In this document: positions 51,663 through 59,844 of the stretch, one piece after another
Layout: the number at the start of each line of letters is the position of its first letter
How positions within the stretch are numbered: position 1 is the stretch's first letter
Source of the DNA: Citrobacter europaeus
GTDB lineage: Bacteria; Pseudomonadota; Gammaproteobacteria; Enterobacterales; Enterobacteriaceae
DNA: 64,000 nucleotides
Assembly: GCA_020099315.1 (NCBI GenBank)
Contig: CP083650.1
Coordinates: 2,790,001 to 2,854,000, forward strand
Direction: 5' to 3'
Notes under the pieces: generated by a model
Databases searched by the model: none
What the model was told of the DNA's origin: nothing
What the model saw: the letters and a program-made list of their open reading frames with translations, nothing else
Position numbers and translations under genes: made by a program

Positions 51663-54600
51663 TTAGAAGTTCCATTTCACACCGACCATCGCAGCGCTGT
51701 CGTTATAGCCTTTGTCGCCAGCCTGGACCCCGATGTTGCCCCACAGATTAAGACGCGGACTCACCTGTCCTTCCACACCCACTTTTACTTCGGCGATATT
51801 TTTCGCCCCGTCCTGACGAACATTCACGCCGTCCATGGTCGTACTGAAATCACGTGAATTGTGCAGCCAGTTCAGTTCGGCAAACGGCTGGAATTCACGC
51901 TCTTTACCGTTATCCATCTGATGATGGCTCTTAATCCAGGTTTTCAGGCCCAGCCGGGTCTGTACATTGCCGTTACCGTTGCTGGTGATACGGGTGCCGT
52001 TGCTTTCCTGATGATCGTCCGCCTTCACGCCCATCCAGACCGCCTGCGCCTGAGGCTGGATGTACCATTCATTCAGCGTGCCATGACTGCCGGCAAATTC
52101 GCCCATTTTCTGGGCATATCCCATTTCCAGCGAGGCGGTCACCCCTTTCGATTTATATGACTCGCCCTGCAGGTCATCGCCTTTAACATTGTTATCAAAC
52201 CAGCTGTACTGAGCCCAGCTGTCCAGCCAGGCGCCGTTATGCGACGCGTCATTGGCATACCATGTGGCATACACGCCGGTACTGTAGCCATTGACTGAAC
52301 CCCGGGAACGATAACCCGTGCGTGATGACCGGGTGTTACTGTGGTCGTTCCCGTATCCCGCCATCACGCCCAGGTGCCAGCGGTCAAGTCCGTTCTGGCT
52401 CCATTGCGCAATGTCACCTCCCAGCTGCAATACATAACGGTTGCTCTGGGTTTTCAGCTGGCCGCTGCCGTCACGCCAGTTGTTGTGCCCGCCAACGTGG
52501 CGCATCCACATACTGGTGACTTTCTGCTCGCCGGTCAGGGCATCGGTATACTGCGTTTCGCCCAGGCGATCGTACAAACGGGTGACGAACATGTTGTTGG
52601 CTGCCGCCAGGTTAGCCGTGTAGCTGCCGCCTTCCGGGCGCAGATCTTTATCGGGATCCGGATCCGGATTTGGTTCGGGATCCGGATTGGTTTTGCCGCT
52701 GGTCAGATACCAGTTGCCGCTGTTCTCATCCTGACCGCGCCCAAGGCTGTAGTCATATGCCCCTGCCACAATACGGCCAGCCTGGGTGAACTCACCGTCC
52801 GATGCGCCATCAACATGAATAACTTCGATCCCATCAATCGTGGCGGCCCCTTTCCCACCGGCGTTGGTGACGCTGACGGAGGTGGTGCCACTGGTATCGC
52901 CTTTCACCACCAGCTTATCCGTAACGGAATTGTCATCCCCCAGCACGGTGTTCAGGGAAAGATGGCCACCATTCCCCGTATAATTGCCATTGACCACCAG
53001 CTGGTTACCGGCCTGCTGACCACTCACACCGGTTGCGAGGGTACCGCTGTTAACCAGGTCGCCCCCCACCGTGAACAGGAGGTTGTCGCCGGTCCCGGTT
53101 CCCACCTGCAGCACACCGGCGTTATTCACATGACCTGCAACGCCCCCCGTGCCCGAGAGCATCCCCGCAGCCGCAATGTTGACTTCGCTACTGGCCAGCG
53201 TGACCGGAGATGTGCCGTCCCCCAGTACCAGGCCGCCCTGCTCAATCTCCGTTTTGCCCGTCCAGGCGGCGTTATTGCCGACGGTAATGGAGCCGGCTCC
53301 CAGCTTGGTCACATCGCCGCTACCATAAACCTCGTTATTAAGCTGCCAGTCGGTATTACTGTTCAGCACCAGTGAACCGCCGTTGCTCACCTCTGCGCTG
53401 CCCAGATTTTCTGCTGTGAACGCGGTGAGCCGGGAATCCGCATCCACAGCAAATTGCCCCGTAAAGGCGCTGTTGTTGCCCACCAGCGCGACATCGCTTT
53501 CGCTGAGTTCAACCCGTCCGGCATCGCTGATGCTGTTGTAAAGCGCGCCTGCGGCCTTGCTCATCGTCAGCGTCCCCGCCGCCACAATATCGCCGGTGCC
53601 AAGGCCCAGCGTCGTGTTCATGAGCACGCGCGCGCCTTCTGCAATGGTCGTTTTTGCCGTCAGCGTGCTGTTTTCACCGGTGATGGTCAGCGTGTCGCCA
53701 TTGATGTTCAGCGCGCCGCTTCCGGTCAATATTCCATCAGCTGTGCCACCCTGCTGCAGGGTCAGGTTACCGCCATTGATGTTCAGCAGTGAGTCAGCTG
53801 CCGCCGTCAGCTTACCGACAGTCTGGCTGTGACCATTCATGTCAAAACCGGTATCAGCGGCCAGATGCAGTTCGCTGGTCTGTCCCAGAACATTATCGTT
53901 TTTCATCAGCAGGTTGCCGCTGCGTACATCGGTGATACCGGTGTAATCGTTATCCATATTCGACAGCGATACCGTCTGCCCTCTGGCGCTGTCAAACGCC
54001 AGATCGCCAGTGCCGGTCACGCGGGCGCTGAGATCTGCGGCATTACCGGTATTCCCTTCGGCATTGAGGGTTAGGGCATTATTCCCTTGCGCAAGTAATT
54101 CGAGTTGGGTCAGACCATAATTGATGTAAAGTCCATCGCCATTTTCACCACTTGTCAGACGATAATCGTAAACACCATTTGCCACGGTCTCACCATTCTG
54201 AGTAATGTGAGATGTCTGGGCATTAGAAACCACATTACCATTCTGATCGACCAGGCTAAGATTCCCAGCACTACCTGTAACCGTGCCGTAGCTATCAGCC
54301 AATTTAACCAGGACGTCACCTTCATCCTGCTGGAGCAAAGGTAAAGTTGTGTCAGGATGCTGCGGCGTGTTCTCAAAATCGCCACCAGTACTAATTTGAA
54401 TTTGCCCGCTACCGGTTAAATTCAGATCGTTTTCCGTCTGAATGAAACGATCGCTAAGCGTATCGCCAGGAGAAACAGCACCAAAAATTAATGTCCCGCC
54501 ATTAAAGGCCAGACCACCAATGTTTTGTGTTCCAGTTCCAACCGATGTAGCGTTGCCAGTACCCACGGTAAGCGTGGCATTCGTTAACGCAGACGTATTG

Positions 54601-56417
54601 TCTGCCTCTAATGCGAACAGATTATTATTGAGAATCACATTCCCTGCGAATTCAGAACCCGTGGTATTGCTAAAGTTAAACGCATTACCATTATTATCAG
54701 CAACAAGATATCCGGCTCCGGTTAACTTATTATCAAAGCTGAACCCATTGTTTGTTGTCGCGAGCAAGCGTCCGCCACTGCTGATATTTACATCACCGGT
54801 ACCGAAATTATTCTGCGTAGAGGACACCGCGGTATCCGTTGAAGCAGTGCCCGCTACGTTCCAGTTACCCGCATAGTTTTGGTTAGTACCGGTTATCTGG
54901 GCATTACCAGATACGGTTGAATTACCGCTACCTGATAATATGTTATTGAATGCACTGCCATCAGCATAAGCAATATCCAGTCCAGTATTAGTGTTTGGAG
55001 CCGTATTAACAGATACCACACCACTTCCCAGTGCTTTACTATCCGCAATGGAAAGTAAACCACCGCTAATTACCGTCCCACCAGTGTAATTTGACACAGC
55101 AGCCAGAGTAGTATGTCCTGATTGTTGCTCCACCGCGCCATCGCCATTAATCGCAATATTGAATAAATAGCCTTCAGTACCAGGTTGAGCCTGATTGATG
55201 TTATTGAAAATAACCGTATTCTGGCCATCGCCACTCATTGCTATGCTCTTGGCAGCAATAGAGGTAGGGGCACCATACTTAGCATCACCAATATAAAGCT
55301 GGGTAGCGCCGCCGGATACACTGTTTAATGTGATATCATTCTCAGCAGTCACTTTTGAAGCGTGCCCCAGGATCACTTTTGTCACGTTGTCAGCGACTGC
55401 TGACGATATATTGAAATCACCATTCGTCGTTATGCCCGTTCCTGTTGCATTCAATATCTGAAGACCCGTACCCCCTACGTTTTTACCAACAACATTTATA
55501 TCTCCACCAACATTTACCACCGTTGAATAAATGCCTGCAGCAGTACTAACAGCATCAATGTTATTGATTTCAACGTTATTACTGAAAGTAAGATCGCCAC
55601 CAACGTTGATACCATTCGAAGTTGAATTGTTAGTCGCTAAAAAACTACCGTTCGTAGTATCAAGAGACAGATCGCCGCCCACGTTAAGCTGGGAATTGCC
55701 CACCATCATGAACGTGCCGCCACTGGTGTTTTTTACGGTCATGTCACCCGTAACATTAATTTCGGCACCCTGCTCTGAAGAACTGGGATTTGCCAGCCAT
55801 ATGCTATTATGATCTGCAGTAAGACTAATGCTTTCTGCAGTTAACCTAGCCATTGCATTCGCTGAACCAAACATCCAGATGGTCGCATCTGTCGCGCCAG
55901 TATTCGTTTTAATATCACCAGCAGAGATAACACCGGCAGTCCCCCCGGATTGCTCCGATGTCAACCCTCCTAATTGGGAACCACCAATTTGCAGCATACT
56001 ATTATTTCCCATTAATAGTGCACCGCTATTTTCCGCTGTTAAACTGCCGCCATTGATCCATATAGATGTATTTTCATTGGCAGGTGGCGCCATATTTATT
56101 GTTGGATTGCCACCTGTAATAATAACATCCGCACCGTTATTTACCTGCACAGTAGAGGTTGTGTTCCATTGCAAACCATCATTTATACTATCTGATGAAT
56201 TGAATTCAGTATATCCATTGATTTCTAACGCATTAACGTTCCCTGATAGTATTAATGTAACAACCGTGCTAACAGCTTTAAGATTAAACAGCATACTGGT
56301 GGATTTCGGGGAGAACTGGGTAGTGCTTTTACTTTTCGTTTTACCTTTACCAAACTCCGAAACCACAACCCATAAATTTTGAGCCGAATTCCATATAACA
56401 CGATAAATCTTGTTCAT
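51663..56417 (-). CDS. AIDA-type autotransporter adhesin
   Basis: 1584 residues from ATG 56417 (the listed frame begins two codons earlier). The extended signal peptide region MNKIYRVIWNSAQNLWVVVS is followed by a hydrophobic core, with cleavage likely after VNA at residue 63. The passenger (about 64-1270) is a Gly/Asn/Thr-rich beta-helix with repeated strand units such as GGDLTFSN, GGDINVVG, SGALNINGD and GTGDIVAAG. A Pro-Asp linker (NPDPEPNPDPDPDKDL) leads to the beta-barrel of about 280 residues (SYTANLAAANNMFVTRLYDR to GVKWNF, ending in Phe). It should be surface-exposed and adhesive or aggregating. A LuxR-type regulator lies just upstream on the same strand. Confidence 0.92.
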   Translation of the reverse strand: MNKIYRVIWNSAQNLWVVVSEFGKGKTKSKSTTQFSPKSTSMLFNLKAVSTVVTLILSGNVNALEINGYTEFNSSDSINDGLQWNTTSTVQVNNGADVIITGGNPTINMAPPANENTSIWINGGSLTAENSGALLMGNNSMLQIGGSQLGGLTSEQSGGTAGVISAGDIKTNTGATDATIWMFGSANAMARLTAESISLTADHNSIWLANPSSSEQGAEINVTGDMTVKNTSGGTFMMVGNSQLNVGGDLSLDTTNGSFLATNNSTSNGINVGGDLTFSNNVEINNIDAVSTAAGIYSTVVNVGGDINVVGKNVGGTGLQILNATGTGITTNGDFNISSAVADNVTKVILGHASKVTAENDITLNSVSGGATQLYIGDAKYGAPTSIAAKSIAMSGDGQNTVIFNNINQAQPGTEGYLFNIAINGDGAVEQQSGHTTLAAVSNYTGGTVISGGLLSIADSKALGSGVVSVNTAPNTNTGLDIAYADGSAFNNILSGSGNSTVSGNAQITGTNQNYAGNWNVAGTASTDTAVSSTQNNFGTGDVNISSGGRLLATTNNGFSFDNKLTGAGYLVADNNGNAFNFSNTTGSEFAGNVILNNNLFALEADNTSALTNATLTVGTGNATSVGTGTQNIGGLAFNGGTLIFGAVSPGDTLSDRFIQTENDLNLTGSGQIQISTGGDFENTPQHPDTTLPLLQQDEGDVLVKLADSYGTVTGSAGNLSLVDQNGNVVSNAQTSHITQNGETVANGVYDYRLTSGENGDGLYINYGLTQLELLAQGNNALTLNAEGNTGNAADLSARVTGTGDLAFDSARGQTVSLSNMDNDYTGITDVRSGNLLMKNDNVLGQTSELHLAADTGFDMNGHSQTVGKLTAAADSLLNINGGNLTLQQGGTADGILTGSGALNINGDTLTITGENSTLTAKTTIAEGARVLMNTTLGLGTGDIVAAGTLTMSKAAGALYNSISDAGRVELSESDVALVGNNSAFTGQFAVDADSRLTAFTAENLGSAEVSNGGSLVLNSNTDWQLNNEVYGSGDVTKLGAGSITVGNNAAWTGKTEIEQGGLVLGDGTSPVTLASSEVNIAAAGMLSGTGGVAGHVNNAGVLQVGTGTGDNLLFTVGGDLVNSGTLATGVSGQQAGNQLVVNGNYTGNGGHLSLNTVLGDDNSVTDKLVVKGDTSGTTSVSVTNAGGKGAATIDGIEVIHVDGASDGEFTQAGRIVAGAYDYSLGRGQDENSGNWYLTSGKTNPDPEPNPDPDPDKDLRPEGGSYTANLAAANNMFVTRLYDRLGETQYTDALTGEQKVTSMWMRHVGGHNNWRDGSGQLKTQSNRYVLQLGGDIAQWSQNGLDRWHLGVMAGYGNDHSNTRSSRTGYRSRGSVNGYSTGVYATWYANDASHNGAWLDSWAQYSWFDNNVKGDDLQGESYKSKGVTASLEMGYAQKMGEFAGSHGTLNEWYIQPQAQAVWMGVKADDHQESNGTRITSNGNGNVQTRLGLKTWIKSHHQMDNGKEREFQPFAELNWLHNSRDFSTTMDGVNVRQDGAKNIAEVKVGVEGQVSPRLNLWGNIGVQAGDKGYNDSAAMVGVKWNF

Positions 56418-56731
56418 AATCACCTTCCGAATAAGACCACGAAGCCTTTATATTTTGGCTAATTATCATGGCGGTACAGCAATGAATATAACGACACTCA
56501 ACAGATAGCCTCTCTTTTCTGGTCTTTTCCGCAGAAACATTGAGCACCTGTACGGGACGGATACTATTCCCGGCTCACAAAAACATCCATTTATATCGAT
56601 AGTTTGACGTATTATAGATACTTTATCTTACTTATATGACAAAAACAGTCATTAACACCAATTCAGTTTAATGCTAAGACAAGGCGGTGTTAATGATTTG
56701 TATAGATAAATTCCACATAGCTGTTACCACG
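56418..56731 (-). promoter_or_regulatory. Upstream region of the autotransporter gene
   Basis: 314 bases between the autotransporter start and the LuxR-type gene. The ribosome site is GGAAGGTG. The region is AT-rich (TTTATATCGATAGTTTGACG ... TATCTTACTTATATGAC near 56590-56640) and must hold the autotransporter promoter. There is no terminator after the regulator gene, so some read-through from it is possible. Confidence 0.45.
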
Positions 56732-57262
56732 CTAACTCCACAGCATAAATTTACGAACAAAAAAGTGCAGTTCGTTAGAATTACGTAAATTATATTTTCG
56801 CGCAATAGCGATTGTTATCGCCTGGAAAAACTTAACGTCAATTCTTGCTAATTTAGCAGCTTCGCTGACGCTATTTGCAGCCAGTAATAAATGAATAACA
56901 TATATCTCTCGTCGGGTTAATGTCTTAAGTTGTCTGATGCTTAGTATTTTATCGATTACCTTACGGGAGTGATTTTTTTGTCCCCTGAAGATACATAAAC
57001 GCCACTTGTAGAAATCATCTGTCATTTCCAAATCTACTAGTGTTCCAAGTAACCGGGAGAGCCATAATCCCCGTGAGATAGTAATTATTCTAGTATCTGT
57101 ACAGACTGATTCAATTGCACGATAAAGCGCATCCAGTGTAGGAAATGAATCTACATCGCAGAAACACAATATTTTCTCTGTAAAACTCGCTTGCATCAAA
57201 GCGTCTATAGAACAACGAAGGTAAGTATCCTGAGTAAAAACAATATATTTTTGTTGCAGCAA
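56732..57262 (-). CDS. LuxR-type helix-turn-helix regulator with TTG start
   Basis: 176 residues. The C-terminal third is a LuxR/FixJ-like domain (LTRREIYVIHLLLAANSVSE then AAKLARIDVKFFQAITIAIARKYN); the N-terminal part (residues 1-100) resembles no receiver domain: it lacks the phospho-Asp pattern. The start codon is TTG at 57262, with AGGAG eight bases upstream; no ATG is available before codon 23 (LMQASF). Such orphan LuxR proteins often control neighbouring fimbriae or adhesins in enterobacteria, and the autotransporter is the next gene. A perfect inverted repeat sits 25 bases upstream. Family assignment is firm only for the HTH. Confidence 0.78.
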   Translation of the reverse strand: MLQQKYIVFTQDTYLRCSIDALMQASFTEKILCFCDVDSFPTLDALYRAIESVCTDTRIITISRGLWLSRLLGTLVDLEMTDDFYKWRLCIFRGQKNHSRKVIDKILSIRQLKTLTRREIYVIHLLLAANSVSEAAKLARIDVKFFQAITIAIARKYNLRNSNELHFFVRKFMLWS

Positions 57263-57286
57263 ACCAATAACTCCTGTCGTTTTCTA

Positions 57287-57310
57287 ATTCCTGAATTTCC
57301 GTTCAGGAAT
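57287..57310. repeat. Inverted repeat upstream of the LuxR-type gene
   Basis: Perfect nine-base arms ATTCCTGAA / TTCAGGAAT around TTTCCG, just before the ribosome site of the regulator gene. It could be an operator for autoregulation or a hairpin in the leader; no T run follows, so it is not a usual terminator. Confidence 0.6.
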
Positions 57311-57856
57311 CGATACTGTAGATGAGAAATCTTGTAATGTATTTACTTTTAAAATGACACCTTCATTATAATCGGCATGCACAATGTCAGTTATTTATAC
57401 TAATAAAAAATTAATTTATAGATGTTTTGGCCATAAAGATATCTGGCAGCACAGTCTGTAAAATATAAAATACAAAAAATCCACCATCGTTTCAGTAGAT
57501 CATACTGTGTTGTTAAGATCAGATCCTGACCGAACTATTGGGAAAATAGTAAATATTGCTTCAAAGGAAGAGATATTTGCTATATCGAAGACAGGAATGA
57601 AAAATAGATAACGGGAGGGTTGATAAGAAAGTTCACTGGGTCTACGAGGATACTGATATCGGGTTAAGCCGATAATGAAACTGCCAGCAATCTATACTTA
57701 AGCTGCAAACATGAGCACATAAGCCGGGCAATTAAGAATATGTTTCAAGAAGTTGATATACAACGAACGTCTGAGTATAAACCTCTATTAATCAGCTCGT
57801 TGTATTGGATATCCAGCAACAAACAATTATGATTAGACTATTTCTAACCAGTGTGG
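57311..57856. other. AT-rich gap with no gene
   Basis: About 545 bases between the LuxR-type gene and the YrbL-like gene, strongly AT-rich, with no frame that has start, ribosome site and family support on either strand. Short fragments with plausible coding bias (for example around 57560-57640) are broken by stops, so this may be decayed foreign DNA. It holds the promoter of the regulator gene at its left end. Confidence 0.5.
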
Positions 57857-58438
57857 TTAAGCTTGTTGAAGGCCATTCAAATCGTTAAGCATCCGCTTGA
57901 GACATTTGATTTTATTCTTATCGCGAACTGACTGTGAAAGCTTACTGAGTTGAAAAAACGTTTTGTCACCAAACCCGTCAATGACTTTGAAGCGATACTC
58001 CTGACGCTCGCTGTCCCAGGCGTAAACAATGTTTTTACAATGCAGAGAGTTAATAATGACTCTGGTGCTGACAAACCATGCTAAAAAAGCATTCAGCTTC
58101 TGTAATTTACTGTCATCGAGTTCTTTTTTCACGGCGAGCTGATAAAGAGTTTGCGCAATATTGCCATGTTCATCGCACTCCTTCACAGTGATCTGCCCTA
58201 CTCCTTTGTTTGTTTCAACAAGACCTTCGATCTTTTGCATATAAAGCGAGTCAGTTTGATGGTTAGGCTTGCACTCTTTGAGATCGCGGAAGACTTCACG
58301 TAATTTGCTTTTATAGTTAGCTATATCTGAAATAACGATTTTGATCAGCAGCTTGCTATCCTGAGGATGCTGAAAGACGTATCGGTCGTTACCTCTTGCC
58401 AGCAAGTCTTCATCTGTCAATACAAGCTCTTGTTTCAT
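57857..58438 (-). CDS. YrbL-like protein (PhoP regulatory network family)
   Basis: 193 residues, of the family named after E. coli YrbL, which has a kinase-like fold. The order of blocks is the same: GNDRYVFQHPQDSKLLIKIV (glycine loop and Lys, compare GRHRKCYAHPEDAQRCIKIV in YrbL), a helix with RDLKECK, a middle with RVIINSLHCKNIVY (position of the catalytic loop), and FKVIDGFGDKTFF (position of the DFG motif, IDGFG). YrbL in E. coli is a PhoP/PmrA target of unknown biochemistry. This is a short, diverged member; no operon partner is visible. Confidence 0.82.
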   Translation of the reverse strand: MKQELVLTDEDLLARGNDRYVFQHPQDSKLLIKIVISDIANYKSKLREVFRDLKECKPNHQTDSLYMQKIEGLVETNKGVGQITVKECDEHGNIAQTLYQLAVKKELDDSKLQKLNAFLAWFVSTRVIINSLHCKNIVYAWDSERQEYRFKVIDGFGDKTFFQLSKLSQSVRDKNKIKCLKRMLNDLNGLQQA

Positions 58439-58720
58439 AATAGTTTTTGACTCTTACCCTAAGGAAAATGAATTCGCCTCAACTAACCTGCGTCAGTGAG
58501 TTCTGCCAGTTAAAACTATTATGTATCCATGTATTTCAATGGTAGTTAAACGAGATGTGTATTCACCCAGTTCATTTTTCTAATTGCCGCTATCACATCT
58601 TCATTACGCCGAATCCATTTGCTATCTGATGGTACTGCACACGAACTGAAGTAAATGAATCTTCTGGCAACCAGGGAGACGGGTAAATCTGTTTTGAACT
58701 CCCCGTCAAATAATATAGAT
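58439..58720. other. Gap between the YrbL-like gene and htpX
   Basis: About 280 bases holding the promoter of the YrbL-like gene (its weak ribosome site is TAAGAG) and nothing else I can identify. It is the right border of the accessory block: conserved K-12 order resumes with the htpX terminator. Confidence 0.45.
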
Positions 58721-58747
58721 AAAAAAAAGCGCGTCTGTCGACGCGCT
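58721..58747 (-). terminator. Terminator of htpX
   Basis: Stem AGCGCGTC / GACGCGCT followed on the minus strand by eight T, about 23 bases past the htpX stop. Confidence 0.92.
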
Positions 58748-58770
58748 CTTTACTTTTAGCTTGCTGCCAG

Positions 58771-59652
58771 TTATTTCAGGTATTCACCGCTGCGCAGCGC
58801 TTCAATACGTTTATCCAACGGAGGGTGAGTCATAAACAGCTCACTCAGTGATTTGGATTTACCGTTGATGCAGAACGCCATCATGCTGGTCGCTTCCTGC
58901 GGCTCATAGCTGGTTTTCAGACGCTGCAGCGCGGCGATCATTTTCTCACGCCCCACCAGTTTTGCTGAACCGGCATCCGCATGGAATTCACGGTGACGTG
59001 AGAACCACATGGTAATAATGCTCGCCAGAATACCAAATACCAGCTCCAGCACCGTCGCCACTGCAAAGTAAATCAACGGGTTGCCGTTACTGCTCTCACC
59101 TTCATCGCGGTTTCCGCCCATAAAGCCAGCGGCAATTTGCGCCAGAATACGTGAGATAAAGATAACGAAGGTGTTCACCACCCCTTGAATGAGCGTCATG
59201 GTAACCATATCGCCATTGGCAATGTGGCTGATCTCGTGCGCGATGACGGCTTCGGCTTCATCCGGGCTCATGTTTTGCAACAGGCCAGTACTCACAGCCA
59301 CCAGCGAAGCATCCCGGCGCGCACCGGTAGCAAACGCGTTAATATCTGGCGCATGGTAGATTGCGACCTGTGGCATGGCGATCCCGGCCTGACGAGCCTG
59401 ATTCGCTACCGTATTCATCAGCCAGCGTTCCCTTTCATTGCGGGGCTGTTCGATTACTTCCCCACCAACGGACTTTAACGCCATCCACTTGGACATCAGC
59501 AGCGAAATGAAGGAACCACCAAAACCAAACAGCAGTGCCATGATCAACAAGCCTTGAACGCTGCTTGACTGAATCCCTGTCAGGCTCAATACCAGCCCGA
59601 AAACGACCATCACAGCCAGGTTCGTCAGCAGGAAGAGCGCGATTCGCATCAT
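58771..59652 (-). CDS. htpX: Membrane zinc metalloprotease HtpX
   Basis: Inner-membrane M48 protease that degrades misfolded membrane proteins together with FtsH, under Cpx control in E. coli. 293 residues as in K-12. The active site HEISH lies in VIAHEISHIANGD (about 139-143), and the third zinc ligand Glu in SRHREFHADAGSAKL (about 222). Four hydrophobic segments, two at the N-terminus (MMRIALFLLTNLAVMVVFGL) and two around 155-210. It begins the conserved block htpX-prc-proQ-msrC-yebS. Confidence 0.97.
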   Translation of the reverse strand: MMRIALFLLTNLAVMVVFGLVLSLTGIQSSSVQGLLIMALLFGFGGSFISLLMSKWMALKSVGGEVIEQPRNERERWLMNTVANQARQAGIAMPQVAIYHAPDINAFATGARRDASLVAVSTGLLQNMSPDEAEAVIAHEISHIANGDMVTMTLIQGVVNTFVIFISRILAQIAAGFMGGNRDEGESSNGNPLIYFAVATVLELVFGILASIITMWFSRHREFHADAGSAKLVGREKMIAALQRLKTSYEPQEATSMMAFCINGKSKSLSELFMTHPPLDKRIEALRSGEYLK

Positions 59653-59809
59653 AATTTTCTTTTAACCTCAATTTAACAAAACGCACTATGCGATTACCCA
59701 TATCGTATGGGTCTTATGGCTATTTTCAAGCATCCATAGGTGCTAAGTCACCAGAAAGACACAACTTTACATTTTATCGTATCAGACTGACGTCTTCATG
59801 CGTTTGTTA

Positions 59810-59840
59810 AAAAAACAGGCACAATTTCTTGTGCCTGTTT
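59810..59840 (-). terminator. Terminator of prc
   Basis: Stem AACAGGCACAA / TTGTGCCTGTT with loop GAAA on the minus strand followed by TTTTTT, just past the prc stop. Confidence 0.93.
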
Positions 59841-59844
59841 AAGG

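Noticed and set aside
52341..53375. 344-codon open frame antisense to the autotransporter
   Set aside because: It lies within the GC-rich repeat part of the passenger; the translation is low-complexity and mirrors the repeats. The autotransporter frame has signal, linker and barrel.
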